In this document: piece after piece, positions 35,819-44,745 of the stretch
Numbering within the stretch: position 1 is the first letter of the stretch
How the letters are laid out: every line of letters begins with the position of its first letter
NCBI GenBank assembly: GCA_903891325.1
Contig: CAITEC010000093.1
Location: 1-50,449, forward strand
Reading direction: 5' to 3'
Source of the DNA: an uncultured Opitutaceae bacterium
GTDB taxonomy: Bacteria; Verrucomicrobiota; Verrucomicrobiia; Opitutales; Opitutaceae
Length of the DNA stretch: 50,449 bases
Notes under the pieces: model-generated
Databases searched by the model: none
What the model was told of the DNA's origin: nothing
Seen by the model: only the letters and a program-made list of their open reading frames with translations
Position numbers and translations under genes: made by a program

Positions 35819-36697
35819 TTAACCGGCGGCCCGGTGCAGGCGGTGGGCCAGGACCGTGTTCTTCATCAGCATGGCCACAGTCATCGGTCCGACCCCGCCG
35901 GGCACCGGCGTGATCATGCCGGCGAGCGGCGCCACCGCGGGAAAGTCCACGTCGCCGACGAGCCGGAAGCCGGATTTCTTGGACGGGTCGGCGATCCGGT
36001 TGATCCCCACGTCGATCACGATCGAGCCGGGTTTCACCATGTCCGCGGTCACGAAGTCGGCCCGGCCGATCGCGGCGATCAGGACGTCGGCCTGCCGGGT
36101 GAAGGCGCCGAGGTCGGGCGTCGCCGAGTGGCAGACCGTGACCGTTGCGTTCGCGCCCGCCCGCTTCTGCAGCGCCAGGAGGGCAACCGGCTTGCCGACC
36201 AGCCGGGAGCGCCCGACAACCACGACATGCCTGCCCTTGAGGTCCACACCGCTGCGGGCCAGCAGTTCCATGATCCCCGCCGGCGTGCAGGCGGAGAAGC
36301 CGCTCGGGTCGTCCTGCGCCACCTTGCCCAGGTTGACCGGGTGCAGCCCGTCGACGTCCTTGCCCGGGGCGATCCGCGCGAAGACAGCGGATTCGTCGAG
36401 GGGCTTGGGGAGGGGCGACTGGACCAGGATGCCGTCCACTTCGGGGTCGCGGTTGAGCGACTCCACGAGGGCCTCCAGGCCCGCCTGGGAAATCGTCGCC
36501 GGGGGAAGGATCAGCCGCCCGGTGACGCCGATCTCAGCGGCGGTCGCCTCCTTCTTTTTCACATAGGACACCGAGGCGGGGTCGTCGCCGACCCTCACCA
36601 GTGCCAGGCAGGGCTTGCGCCCGCCAAGCGAGGCCACCTCGGCCTTGAGCTCGGCAATGATGTCCGCCGCAATCCGGTTTCCGTCGATGAGTTGCAT
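35819..36697 (-). CDS. folD: bifunctional methylene-tetrahydrofolate dehydrogenase / cyclohydrolase
   Basis: This 292-residue FolD interconverts 5,10-methylene-THF and 10-formyl-THF, supplying one-carbon units for purines and formyl-methionine. [15 protein letters not shown] carries the catalytic Lys, and [42 protein letters not shown] (NADP site) and [15 protein letters not shown] are the standard motifs. Length and all signatures are canonical. It lies 13 bases after the SH3-domain gene and 74 bases before the kinase gene, all on the minus strand. Confidence 0.96.
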   Translation of the reverse strand: MQLIDGNRIAADIIAELKAEVASLGGRKPCLALVRVGDDPASVSYVKKKEATAAEIGVTGRLILPPATISQAGLEALVESLNRDPEVDGILVQSPLPKPLDESAVFARIAPGKDVDGLHPVNLGKVAQDDPSGFSACTPAGIMELLARSGVDLKGRHVVVVGRSRLVGKPVALLALQKRAGANATVTVCHSATPDLGAFTRQADVLIAAIGRADFVTADMVKPGSIVIDVGINRIADPSKKSGFRLVGDVDFPAVAPLAGMITPVPGGVGPMTVAMLMKNTVLAHRLHRAAG

Positions 36698-36710
36698 GAA
36701 GGCACGGGTC

Positions 36711-37505
36711 TCAGCGCAGCGACATGCTCTGGACCGACACGACCACGTCGCGGCCGTCCGGGAGCGCGGTCAGCGTGCCGGAAACCTCGACATCGCGGTT
36801 CACATACCGGTCGATCTGGTCGGTCTGCAGGAGCTTGCTCACGTCGAGGTAGGCGCGCCGGGTGCCCGACTCGTCGACAAGCTGCCAGGCGTAGGGCTTG
36901 TGGAAGGGCAGGAAGTTGCTCGTCGAGACGAAGCGGCCCTCGAGCAGCCGGGGAAAGAGATCGGCGTCGTTGTCCCCCGGGGCGAAACCCGGGGCCGGCC
37001 GGCCGGGGCCTGCGGCCACCGGCACGGGGGCGGGGACCGCGGGCGCGGCCGCCGGGCCGTTGATCGCCGCGGGGGTCGCCTGACCGGCGGGAATGTAGCC
37101 GACAAGGTCCTTCGCGAGCCTGACCTGGGTCCAGCGACCATGCAGACCGGTGATTTCCACCTTGTCGCCCTTCGACATCGTGGTGAGCACCGCGCCGGTT
37201 TCCTCGGGCTGGAGGTAAAGCTTGCTGCCCGCCTTCACATCCAGGCCCTTGGTGAGGTCGCGGTTGAGGACATAGGCCTCAAAGGGCCCGGGGACCGTGA
37301 CGGCCATCCATCCGTCCGGGGTTGCGGCCGGGGCCGCGGCGGGGGCGACCGGTTCGGTTCCCGCCTTCAGGGTCCCGATGACGGGCGCGGCGGCGTCCGG
37401 GCGCGACTGAACCGCCGTCGTCTCGGCCAGGGGGGCGGCGCGCAGCGCCGTGATCTGCGCTGCGGCCAGCAGCGAAAGCAGTACGGTGAGGGTGGGGTGC
37501 TTCAT
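36711..37505 (-). CDS. exported SH3-domain protein of unknown function
   Basis: This 264-residue secreted protein starts [13 protein letters not shown] with a signal peptide ending near LRAAPLA. It has a bacterial SH3-like repeat region (about residues 85-140), where [19 protein letters not shown] and [11 protein letters not shown] are typical of SH3_3 domains that bind peptidoglycan or peptides. An Ala/Pro-rich linker (about 145-175) follows. The C-terminal part (about 180-264) resembles an OB-like or nucleic-acid-type fold, with [28 protein letters not shown] do not recognise the complete family. ATG is at 37505, one base after the stop of the pseudouridine synthase gene; the longer open frame to 37679 would overlap it. 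Envelope location is inferred from the signal peptide. Confidence 0.78.
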   Translation of the reverse strand: MKHPTLTVLLSLLAAAQITALRAAPLAETTAVQSRPDAAAPVIGTLKAGTEPVAPAAAPAATPDGWMAVTVPGPFEAYVLNRDLTKGLDVKAGSKLYLQPEETGAVLTTMSKGDKVEITGLHGRWTQVRLAKDLVGYIPAGQATPAAINGPAAAPAVPAPVPVAAGPGRPAPGFAPGDNDADLFPRLLEGRFVSTSNFLPFHKPYAWQLVDESGTRRAYLDVSKLLQTDQIDRYVNRDVEVSGTLTALPDGRDVVVSVQSMSLR

Positions 37506-37506
37506 T

Positions 37507-38253
37507 TTAATGGGACCGTGGTGTTCGAAAAAGCAGCTCGATTTCCGATTGTGAAAGTTGTTTGGCCGCGCGCAATGGGATTCCCCGCAGCTTGATCGAG
37601 CCGATCTGGTAGCGGGTGAGCCGCTTGACGTCAAAACCCAGGGTGGCGAAAAGCCTGCGGATCTCGCGCTTCTTCCCATGGTGCATGTGCACGTCCAGCT
37701 CCGTGGACCGCCCGTCGGGCCCGGGAGCGACCAGGGTGGCGCGCTCCACCTTCAGGCGTTCGCCCTCAAACATCACTCCCTTGAGGAGATGGGGGATCCT
37801 GGAAGACGGAAATCTATCCTTAAGGCTTACGTGATATCGCTTTATAACGAGGTTTGACGGGTGCATCAGCCGGTTGGCAAGTGCGCCGTCCGTCGTGAGG
37901 ATCACCAACCCCTCGCTGTCCTTGTCAAGGCGACCCGCGCAGAAGAACCGGAACTTTGCGAGTTCCCGCGGCAGCGCTGCAAAGATCGTGTCCGGGTTCA
38001 GCGGATCGTTGTTGGAGCAGACCAGCCCCCGCGGCTTGTGGAACGCGAGCGTCATCCGTGGCTGCGCGGCCGCGCCGACAACCTTTCCGGAGACGACCAC
38101 CTTGTCCACGCCCGGGGTGATCTTCTGCCCGGCGAGGGCAGCCTTCCCGTTGACCCAAACGTCGCCCTGCGCGATCAGGACCTCCGCCGCCCGCCGCGAG
38201 CACAGGCCCGAGTCGGCGATGAACTTTTGCACGCGGAGGGATTCGGGAGGCAT
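37507..38253 (-). CDS. RsuA/RluB-family rRNA pseudouridine synthase
   Basis: This 248-residue pseudouridine synthase of the RsuA/RluB/RluE/RluF family has an N-terminal S4 domain (LRVQKFIADSGLCSRRAAEVLIAQGDVWVNGK, in pieces). The catalytic aspartate is Asp110 in GRLDKDSEGL, and KRYHVSLKD and KKREIRRLFATLG are the family motifs. It likely modifies 23S or 16S rRNA; the site cannot be told. I set the start at MPPESLRVQKF (38253), where the S4 domain begins. The frame is open to 38475, but the extra 74 residues look unconserved and no Shine-Dalgarno sequence supports them. The gene is divergent from the sulfite-reductase-like gene across 246 bases. Confidence 0.92.
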   Translation of the reverse strand: MPPESLRVQKFIADSGLCSRRAAEVLIAQGDVWVNGKAALAGQKITPGVDKVVVSGKVVGAAAQPRMTLAFHKPRGLVCSNNDPLNPDTIFAALPRELAKFRFFCAGRLDKDSEGLVILTTDGALANRLMHPSNLVIKRYHVSLKDRFPSSRIPHLLKGVMFEGERLKVERATLVAPGPDGRSTELDVHMHHGKKREIRRLFATLGFDVKRLTRYQIGSIKLRGIPLRAAKQLSQSEIELLFRTPRSH

Positions 38254-38499
38254 TGGCCATTGTGCCACGCCGGCAGGCGGCTTTTCAATGTCCAAGTCGC
38301 GTTGCGATCCGCTCGGATTTGAACAAGAACGGGAAGAGCGGGGAGATATTCCCGGCACACCTTTGGTTCCATCGTCCGATTTTGGGCCCGCCCCGTCAGG
38401 TCCTTCCGATCTTCCCGCTGCTTCCTGTTCAAAATCAGGAGGAATTTGGCCCGGTTGCAGACTCGACACCGCCAAATCTCCACTAAAGTATCCCGCCCG
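38254..38499. other. largest intergenic region: divergent promoter region
   Basis: These 246 bases separate the RsuA-family gene (minus) and the flavoprotein gene (plus), so promoters for both must lie here. I see no convincing -35/-10 pair. A 7-bp hairpin with one G:T pair (38421-38427 and 38436-38442, CTTCCTG/CAGGAGG, 8-nt loop) lies about 60 bases before the flavoprotein ATG. No riboswitch-like structure was recognised by eye. Confidence 0.4.
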
Positions 38500-39663
38500 A
38501 TGTCGAGCACCCCCGACCCCTCCGGTTTCTCAAAGGACAATCCCTTTCCGGCTCGGATCACCGAGAACCGGCTCCTGACAAAACCTGGCTCGGGCAAGGA
38601 GACGCGGCACATCGTTGTCTCCATCGCCGGGAGCGGGATCGGCTACGAGCCCGGCGACTCCCTGGGTGTTTATCCCTCCAACCGCCCGTCGGAAGTCGAC
38701 GAGCTCCTCGCGCGGCTGGGAGCGACGGGCGCCGAGCCGGTCCTGCTGCCCCGCGCCGCCGCGGCCCTGCCCCTGAGGGAGGCCCTCGCCGGCCGGCTCG
38801 CCCTCGCGGCGCCGACCCGGAAAATGATCGAGACCCTCGCCGCGAAGGCCGCAGACCCGTCAGAAAAGGCGCGGCTGGACGCCCTGCTCGCTCCCGAGGC
38901 GAAGGAGGCGCTCACCGCCTTTCTCGATGAGCGCGAATTTGTGGACCTGCTTGCGGAATTTCCCAGCGCCCGGCTCACTCCGCAGGAGTTTGTCGACCAC
39001 CTGCGCCGGCTGATGCCGCGCCTCTACTCGATCGCCTCCTCGCCCCGGGTTTATCCGCAGGAGGTCCACCTCACCGTCGCGATCGTCCGCTACCGGACGA
39101 ACAACCGCGACCGGGTGGGCGTGGCGTCCAGCTACCTGGCCGACCGCGCGCCGCTGGGCGTCGCCCAAGTCCCCGTATTTGTCTCCAATTCGCATTTCGG
39201 GGTGCCCGAGGACGGTGCCAGGGATGCGATCATGGTCGGCCCGGGGACCGGGGTGGCTCCCTTTCGCGCCTTCATCCAGGACCGGGCTGCTAGCGGCGCG
39301 AAGGGGCGAAACTGGCTTTTCTTCGGCGACCAGCACCGGGCGACCGATTTTCTTTACGAGGACGAGTGGCCGAAATTCATCGCCGCGGGCCACCTGGCCC
39401 GGCTGGACACGGCATTTTCCCGGGACCAGGCGAACAAGGTCTATGTCCAGGACCGGATGCGGGAGTCCGCCGCCGAACTTTGGGCCTGGATCAGCGCCGG
39501 GGCTCACTTTTACGTGTGCGGCGACGCCAAGCGCATGGCCAAGGACGTCGACAAGGCCCTCCACGACATTGTCTCATCGCAGGGTGCCCTCAGCCCCGAG
39601 CAGGCGGTCGAGTACGTCAAACAGATGAAGAAGGACCGGCGCTACCAGAGGGACGTCTACTGA
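38500..39663 (+). CDS. CysJ-like flavoprotein reductase without the flavodoxin domain (sulfite reductase alpha-type)
   Basis: This 387-residue reductase corresponds to the C-terminal FAD/NADPH half of sulfite reductase alpha (CysJ) or cytochrome P450 reductase. FAD-binding motifs are RLYSIASSP and GVASSYLADR; the NADP part has GPGTGVAPFRAFIQDR, FGDQHRATDFLYEDEW and YVCGDAKRMAKDVD, ending in the CysJ-type RYQRDVY. The N-terminal flavodoxin domain of full CysJ is absent, so electrons must go to ferredoxin, flavodoxin or a partner reductase directly. ATG is at 38500. No sulfite reductase beta subunit is adjacent; fabG follows after 76 bases. Reduction of sulfite is the usual database guess, but the acceptor is not proven. 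Confidence 0.85.
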   Translation: MSSTPDPSGFSKDNPFPARITENRLLTKPGSGKETRHIVVSIAGSGIGYEPGDSLGVYPSNRPSEVDELLARLGATGAEPVLLPRAAAALPLREALAGRLALAAPTRKMIETLAAKAADPSEKARLDALLAPEAKEALTAFLDEREFVDLLAEFPSARLTPQEFVDHLRRLMPRLYSIASSPRVYPQEVHLTVAIVRYRTNNRDRVGVASSYLADRAPLGVAQVPVFVSNSHFGVPEDGARDAIMVGPGTGVAPFRAFIQDRAASGAKGRNWLFFGDQHRATDFLYEDEWPKFIAAGHLARLDTAFSRDQANKVYVQDRMRESAAELWAWISAGAHFYVCGDAKRMAKDVDKALHDIVSSQGALSPEQAVEYVKQMKKDRRYQRDVY

Positions 39664-39739
39664 GATCCGGCCCGGCCGGCGCGTTTGGGCTTTCCACGGC
39701 CCGGTTTAGCGACTGGAATGACCGCTCCCCAATCCATCG

Positions 39740-40489
39740 ATGCTCACCTTCAACTCACGAACCGCACTGGTGACCGGCGCAGGCCGGGGCATAGGCAAGG
39801 CGATAGCTGAAACCCTTGCCCTGCAAGGTGTCACAGTTATCTGCGTTTCCAAGTCGGCGGACTCCTGCGGCGCCACCGCCGCCGCCATCATCGCCGCCGG
39901 CGGCCGGGCCAAGGCCTGCGCGGTTGACGTTGCCGACGGTGCCGCGGTCGCCGCCGCCGCCACGGCCCTCCTCGCCGAGTTTCCGATCATCGACATCCTG
40001 GTCAACACTGCCGGGATCACCCGCGACGGCCTCCTCTTCCGGATGGGCGATGCCGACTGGAACGACGTGATCGCGACCAACCTGACGAGCTGCTTTCACT
40101 GGACCAAGCACCTGGCCCGGCCGATGACCCGGGCGCGCTGGGGCCGGATCCTGAATATTTCCTCGGTCAGCGGGCTTGTCGGCAACGCCGGCCAGGCCAA
40201 CTACTCGGCGGCAAAGGCCGGGATGATCGGGCTGACCAAGTCCCTTGCCAAGGAATTCGCCTCGCGGAACGTGACAGTCAACGCGATAGCCCCCGGATTC
40301 ATCCGGACGGACATGACCGCCGACTTTGTCGGCAACCCGGAGGCCGCGGCGAAGGTGCTCGAGCACGTCCCCCTGCGCCGCTTCGGCGAGGCCTCGGATA
40401 TCGCGACGCTGGCCGCTTATATCTGCTCGGAACAGGCCGGATACGTCACCGGGCAAGTTTTTACCGTTGACGGCGGCATGACGATGTGA
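39740..40489 (+). CDS. fabG: 3-oxoacyl-[acyl-carrier-protein] reductase
   Basis: This 249-residue SDR reductase carries out the first reduction of fatty-acid elongation, NADPH-dependent reduction of 3-oxoacyl-ACP. The cofactor motif TGAGRGIGKAI, VNTAGITRDGLL (NNAG variant with Thr), the catalytic Ser in NISSVSGLVGN and Tyr/Lys in ANYSAAKAGMIGL are present. VNAIAPGFIRTDMT and TGQVFTVDGGM are FabG signatures. The gene is the first of fabG-acpP-fabF, which supports FabG over a generic SDR. It is separated from acpP by 39 bases. Confidence 0.94.
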   Translation: MLTFNSRTALVTGAGRGIGKAIAETLALQGVTVICVSKSADSCGATAAAIIAAGGRAKACAVDVADGAAVAAAATALLAEFPIIDILVNTAGITRDGLLFRMGDADWNDVIATNLTSCFHWTKHLARPMTRARWGRILNISSVSGLVGNAGQANYSAAKAGMIGLTKSLAKEFASRNVTVNAIAPGFIRTDMTADFVGNPEAAAKVLEHVPLRRFGEASDIATLAAYICSEQAGYVTGQVFTVDGGMTM

Positions 40490-40528
40490 AGCCTCGGCTC
40501 TCTACCACACACCCCAATCTCCCAAACC

Positions 40529-40792
40529 ATGGCTGACCAAAAAACCATCGAACAACGCGTCAAGGAGATCATCGTGAACCAGATCAACGTTAACGAGGAG
40601 CAGATCACGCCCACAGCCTCTTTTCTGGATGATCTTGGCGCCGACTCGCTCGACACCGTCGAGCTGATCATGGCGTTTGAGGAGGAGTTCAAGGACGAGA
40701 TCAAGGGAGAGATTCCCGAGTCCGATGCCGAGAAGCTCCAGACCGTCGGACAGGTTATCGACTACATCAAGGCGAAGGCCGGATCCTCCTAA
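40529..40792 (+). CDS. acpP: acyl carrier protein
   Basis: This 87-residue acidic carrier shuttles growing acyl chains by a 4'-phosphopantetheine arm on Ser40 in [11 protein letters not shown]. The helices and acidic surface ([20 protein letters not shown]) are canonical. It lies between fabG and fabF, the conserved arrangement. The start has no Shine-Dalgarno sequence: the leader ends CTCCCAAACC directly before ATG. This is surprising for one of the most highly expressed proteins and matches other C/A-rich leaders in this window. Confidence 0.96.
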   Translation: MADQKTIEQRVKEIIVNQINVNEEQITPTASFLDDLGADSLDTVELIMAFEEEFKDEIKGEIPESDAEKLQTVGQVIDYIKAKAGSS

Positions 40793-40822
40793 GTCTGATC
40801 AGGATCTGGACCGAGGAAGGTG

Positions 40823-42073
40823 ATGGATCCCGTCCCGTCTTCACGCAGGGTCGTCGTCACAGGCCTTGGCGCCGTGACCGCCCTGGGGCACGACACGGAC
40901 TCCTTTTGGGCCGCGCTGCTGGCCGGAACCCCCGGGGTTGATCGCGTCAGCCATTTCGATCCCTCCGACTATCCCTGCCAGATCGGCGCGGAGGTCCGCG
41001 ACTGGGATGCGGCGGCGCACATGGACCCCAAGGAGACGCGGCGCAACGACCGCTCGACGCATTTCGGCTTTGTCGCCGCCGGCCAGGCAGTCAGGGATTC
41101 CGGCCTGGACATGGCCCGCGAGGACGGGGATCGCATCGGCGTGATCATCGGCTCGGGAATCGGGGGGATGCAGACCCACGACACCCAGATCAAGGTGATG
41201 TTCGACCGGGGGCCGCGGAAGGTGTCGCCCTTCACGATTCCCTCGCTGATCATCAACATGTGCTCCGGCCTTGTCGCCATCGAGTACGGTGCGCGGGGGC
41301 CGAACTTTGGCGTGGTCTCGGCCTGCGCATCGGGCACCCACGCCCTGGGCGAGGCGGCCCACGCGATCCGCCGTGGAGAGGCCGACATCATGATCGCCGG
41401 CGGGAGCGAGGCCACCATCACGCCCTTTGCCTACGCCAGCTTCTGCGCGATGAAGGCGATGAGCACCCGCAATGCCACCCCGCGCACGGCCAGCCGCCCG
41501 TTCGACCGGACACGGGACGGGTTCGTGATGGGGGAGGGCGCCGGGATCCTGATTCTCGAGTCCCTTGAGCACGCCCAGGCGCGCGGGGCCCGGATCTACT
41601 GCGAACTCGCCGGGTATGCGGCGACCTGCGACGCCTTCCACATCACCCAGCCCGATCCCGAGGGCCGGGGATTGTCCCTGGCCATGCGCCGCGCGCTCGC
41701 CAACGCCGGGGCGGCCCCCGAGGAGGTCGATTACATCAACGCTCACGGGACCTCGACCCCCTACAACGACCGCTTCGAGACCCTCGCCATCAAGAAGGTG
41801 TTCGGCGAGCACGCCCGGAAGCTCTGCGTGAGCTCGACCAAGTCGATGACCGGGCACCTGCTCGGCGCGGCCGGGGGCATCGAGTCGGTCATCTGCGCGA
41901 AGGTGATCCAGACCGGACGCATACCCCCGACGATCAACATCACGGAGCCCGACCCGGAGTGCGACCTGGACTATGTGCCGGACGTGGCTCGGACGGCGAG
42001 GGTCCGCACCGTGCTCAGCAACAACCTGGGGTTCGGCGGGCAGAACGCCGCCGTTGTCTTCCGGGCTCCCTGA
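40823..42073 (+). CDS. fabF: 3-oxoacyl-[acyl-carrier-protein] synthase II
   Basis: This 416-residue condensing enzyme (KAS II) elongates acyl-ACP with malonyl-ACP. The Cys-His-His triad is visible: Cys in [12 protein letters not shown], His in [12 protein letters not shown] and His in [30 protein letters not shown] is the family's C-terminal signature. ATG at 40823 follows GAGGAAGG; a GTG three bases earlier (40820) is less likely. It is coupled in position to acpP (30-base gap). Length is canonical. Confidence 0.95.
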   Translation: MDPVPSSRRVVVTGLGAVTALGHDTDSFWAALLAGTPGVDRVSHFDPSDYPCQIGAEVRDWDAAAHMDPKETRRNDRSTHFGFVAAGQAVRDSGLDMAREDGDRIGVIIGSGIGGMQTHDTQIKVMFDRGPRKVSPFTIPSLIINMCSGLVAIEYGARGPNFGVVSACASGTHALGEAAHAIRRGEADIMIAGGSEATITPFAYASFCAMKAMSTRNATPRTASRPFDRTRDGFVMGEGAGILILESLEHAQARGARIYCELAGYAATCDAFHITQPDPEGRGLSLAMRRALANAGAAPEEVDYINAHGTSTPYNDRFETLAIKKVFGEHARKLCVSSTKSMTGHLLGAAGGIESVICAKVIQTGRIPPTINITEPDPECDLDYVPDVARTARVRTVLSNNLGFGGQNAAVVFRAP

Positions 42074-42086
42074 GGGGCCGGGGGCC

Positions 42087-42317
42087 TCAGGCCTTCTGGA
42101 CCAGGCCGGCCTTGAGGGCCTTGACCGAGACCCAAATCCGCTTGGTGCCGCCGTTGGGCAGCTTGACGCGGACGCGCTGGAGATTGGGCCGGAACTTGCG
42201 GGGCGTGATGCTCGTCACGTGCGTGCCGATGCCGCCGCTCTTCTTGGACTGGCCCTTGCGGTTGATGATGCTGCCCTTTACGGGGCGGCGACCTGTGATT
42301 GCGCAGATTCTCGGCAT
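42087..42317 (-). CDS. rpmB: 50S ribosomal protein L28
   Basis: The 76-residue L28 protein of the large subunit starts MPRICAITGRRPVKGS. The sequence then reads NRKGQSKKSGGIGTHVTSI, TPRKFRPNLQRV and KRIWVSVKALKAGL, in which the bacterial L28 core is evident. The first part retains one Cys (Cys5) and no complete zinc ribbon. The start is ATG at 42317; a longer open frame to 42695 is only a shadow of the neighbour. It lies 29 bases after the methyltransferase gene on the same strand and is convergent with fabF. Confidence 0.95.
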   Translation of the reverse strand: MPRICAITGRRPVKGSIINRKGQSKKSGGIGTHVTSITPRKFRPNLQRVRVKLPNGGTKRIWVSVKALKAGLVQKA

Positions 42318-42346
42318 GGTGCTTTCGATGGGTGAAAGGGTCCACG

Positions 42347-43372
42347 TTAGGGAGCGGGGCCCCCGGGAGGCAAGGGAATTTTCGCACGCCGGGCATGGAG
42401 GACCTGGAATTTCCGGCCCATGCCGCCCGGGTGGATGAGCTGCATGAGCGCGCCCTTCCGGGGGCTGTGGCGGCCCGCCTCCGCCGTGCTGATGGCGGCG
42501 ATCGCAGCGGCGGCATGGTGCACAAGGAAGGACTCCTGGGCCTCCACGCGGGGCGCCTCGAAGCCCCGGGAGGCCAGCGCCGCCGCGAGCCAGTCCCAGC
42601 AGACGTGGCAGGTGAGGTCCTGCTCGCCGGGCAGCGCCAGGATGTCGTTTGACTGCCGGTGCCGGTGGTAGGCCCGGAGGGTGCCCTCCGGGCACGCCCC
42701 GGCGAGCTCCGCCCAGGATTTTCCGTAGTCGCAGGCCACGATGAGCCCGCTCCAGGGCTGGGAGGCGATCGCCTCCATGAGCGCGGCCGCGGCTACCGGC
42801 GCGTCGATGATGGCGCCCTCACGGGCGGCCGGGGGAAGCGCGCCGGGAGTGGGCGCCGCCGCGCCCAGGTCGACCTCCTCGAGCCGCCCCGCGCGAAGCG
42901 CGACGCCGCGCTCCCGCCAGGCGGCGCCCCGGAAGACCACGCGCCGGCAGGGCTGGGCGTCGAAAAGCTCGTTGGAGAAGACGACGCACGAGCCGGCCAG
43001 CTCCACCGGTTCGCCGAGCGATACGGTGCGCACAGCGGCAAACGGATGCCGGGCGCCGGCCAGCACCCCGCCGCCGGGCTCGGCGCCGATCTCCACGAAG
43101 GTCGCCGCACCCGCGGCGTCGGGTCCCATCAGCTCGACGCAGGCCGCCGCAACGAGTTCCCCGAAGACGGGCCCGGTGCTCGTCGCCGTGAAGAAATCCG
43201 TGCCGCCCCCAAAACCCACCCTGGGCCCCGCCCTCCGGTAGTAGCCGACCCGCTCGTGATAGAGCGCCAGCCCCATGAACGTGTCGAAGGACATGACCCC
43301 GCCGGGGCCCGCGTTTTCCTCAAACACGGCCGTGAAGGCGGCGGACGGCCCCGGGCTGCCTGGCGATTCCAT
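42347..43372 (-). CDS. MidA/NDUFAF7-family SAM-dependent methyltransferase (COG1565/DUF185)
   Basis: This 341-residue putative class I methyltransferase belongs to the family that includes NDUFAF7, the arginine methyltransferase of mitochondrial complex I subunit NDUFS2. Motifs are DFFTATSTGPVFGELV (compare DFxTSPxxSxxFGE), VEIGAEPGGGVLAG as an atypical SAM loop (G-x-G replaced by GAEPGGG), VVFSNELFDAQPCRRVVF and VACDYGKS. The SAM loop is divergent, but the other motifs hold. The start is at MESPGSPGPS (43372); the frame opens to 43408 but would add sequence of no merit. Bacterial substrates are not known. It is divergent from the S41 protease gene and lies upstream of rpmB. Confidence 0.82.
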   Translation of the reverse strand: MESPGSPGPSAAFTAVFEENAGPGGVMSFDTFMGLALYHERVGYYRRAGPRVGFGGGTDFFTATSTGPVFGELVAAACVELMGPDAAGAATFVEIGAEPGGGVLAGARHPFAAVRTVSLGEPVELAGSCVVFSNELFDAQPCRRVVFRGAAWRERGVALRAGRLEEVDLGAAAPTPGALPPAAREGAIIDAPVAAAALMEAIASQPWSGLIVACDYGKSWAELAGACPEGTLRAYHRHRQSNDILALPGEQDLTCHVCWDWLAAALASRGFEAPRVEAQESFLVHHAAAAIAAISTAEAGRHSPRKGALMQLIHPGGMGRKFQVLHARRAKIPLPPGGPAP

Positions 43373-43451
43373 TCGGGGCAACCCTTCCGTTCCGGACCGG
43401 GGCCGCAACTAAATTCTCGAAGAGCCGGGTATTTGGGCCACAGTCGCCGGA

Positions 43452-44741
43452 ATGCTCCGACGGCTGCTGACGCTTGCACCGACCCTTGTCCTTGGCGCGG
43501 GCCTCTCCCTGGCCGCCATGCGCCTTGCGTTCGTCTGGGACCTTTTCCCGACCCGCGGGCTCGGGCGCGCCTCCGGGTACGTGGCGGAGGTCATGAAGAT
43601 CATGAACCAGAACTACGTCGACGCGGGCGCCGTCTCCTACGACGCGCTCGCGCGATCGGCGCTCCACGGGATGGCCGAGTCCCTCGATCCCCATTCGGAG
43701 TTCCTCGAGGCCTCCGACAACGAGGAGCTCGACGACGAATTGAACGGGGAGTTCGGGGGGATCGGGGTGCTTGTCGAGCTGCTCCATGGGAGGGCCATGG
43801 TGATATCCCCGACCCTGGGCACCCCCGCGGACCGGGCGGGCATCCTGCGCGGCGACCAGATCACGAGCATCGACGGTCACGCGGTCGACGGCGCGGTCTC
43901 GATGGACGACATCGTCCGGCGCCTGCGCGGGAAGCCGAAGACCCGCGTGACCGTCGGGATATTCCGCGCCCATACCGGCCAGCGGCTCACGCTGACCCTC
44001 ACCCGCGAGGTGATCAAGGTCGACAGCGTGTCCTCCGCCCGGGTGCTGGCCGACGGGATCGGGTACGTCCGGATCACCGACTTCTCCGAGCACACCGGGG
44101 AGCAGTTCGACGACGCGCTCGACAAGCTCCTCAAGCAGGGCATCGGCGCCCTGATCATCGACCTGCGGGACAATCCCGGCGGCCTCATCGACGCGGCGGT
44201 CGAGGTGGCGGAGCCCTTCTTCAGGAAGGGCGACCTGATTGTCTACACGCAGGGACGCTCGGCGGCGGACCGAGACGACCTCAAGTCGGAAACGGAGGGG
44301 CAGCCCCTCGACCTGCCCATCGCCGTGCTGATCAACGCGGGATCGGCCAGCGCCGCCGAGATCGTGACCGGCGCGCTAAAGGACACCGGGAAGGCCATCG
44401 TCGTGGGCGAGCGCTCCTTCGGCAAGGGCTCGGTCCAAACCAAGTTCGAGCTCCGGAACGGCGAGGGGCTCCGGCTCACCACCGCCCGCTACTACACCCC
44501 CGGCGGCGTCAGCATCCACCAGAAGGGGATCACTCCCCAGGTGGAGGTTGTGCTCAGCGCGGAGGACGACCAGAACCTCCGCAACCAGTACGCAGCGGGA
44601 TCCTCGACCGATCCCCGAAAATACAGGGATGAATTCGGATCCGATCCCATCCCGGACCGCCAGCTCCAGGCCGCCCAGGAGGTCCTGAAGGGCGTCGAGA
44701 TCCTCGACGACCAGGCAGGGGCGGCGCGGAAATCCCATTGA
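43452..44741 (+). CDS. carboxy-terminal processing protease (S41, CtpA-like)
   Basis: This 429-residue S41 serine protease has an N-terminal signal anchor (about 5-27) and is periplasmic, probably degrading or trimming envelope proteins. A PDZ domain lies at about 95-180 (GIGVLVELLHGRAMVISPTLGTPADRAGILRGDQI in short pieces). The catalytic region carries LIIDLRDNPGGLI, NAGSASAAEIVTGAL with the nucleophilic Ser among residues 298-300, and Lys325 in RSFGKGSVQT. RYYTPGGVSIHQKGITPQVEV is the standard C-terminal segment. The tail is long and unstructured. It lies 4 bases before tsaD. Confidence 0.92.
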   Translation: MLRRLLTLAPTLVLGAGLSLAAMRLAFVWDLFPTRGLGRASGYVAEVMKIMNQNYVDAGAVSYDALARSALHGMAESLDPHSEFLEASDNEELDDELNGEFGGIGVLVELLHGRAMVISPTLGTPADRAGILRGDQITSIDGHAVDGAVSMDDIVRRLRGKPKTRVTVGIFRAHTGQRLTLTLTREVIKVDSVSSARVLADGIGYVRITDFSEHTGEQFDDALDKLLKQGIGALIIDLRDNPGGLIDAAVEVAEPFFRKGDLIVYTQGRSAADRDDLKSETEGQPLDLPIAVLINAGSASAAEIVTGALKDTGKAIVVGERSFGKGSVQTKFELRNGEGLRLTTARYYTPGGVSIHQKGITPQVEVVLSAEDDQNLRNQYAAGSSTDPRKYRDEFGSDPIPDRQLQAAQEVLKGVEILDDQAGAARKSH

Positions 44742-44745
44742 ACCG

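Noticed and set aside
35780..37063. 427-codon open frame opposite folD and the SH3-domain gene
   Set aside because: Antisense to conserved genes; composition rich in Arg, Gly and Ala with no motif.
38447..38459. sigma-54-like TGGC...TTGCA element before the flavoprotein gene
   Set aside because: The spacing between GG and GC is 7 bases, and sigma-54 promoters need 10.
38254..38475. 74-residue N-terminal extension of the RsuA-family protein
   Set aside because: The S4 domain starts at MPPESLRVQK; the extension has no similarity I know and no ribosome site, so the shorter start is used.
42659..44632. 657-codon plus-strand open frame overlapping the methyltransferase and protease genes
   Set aside because: Out of frame with the clear S41 protease and antisense to the MidA-like gene; shadow of high GC.
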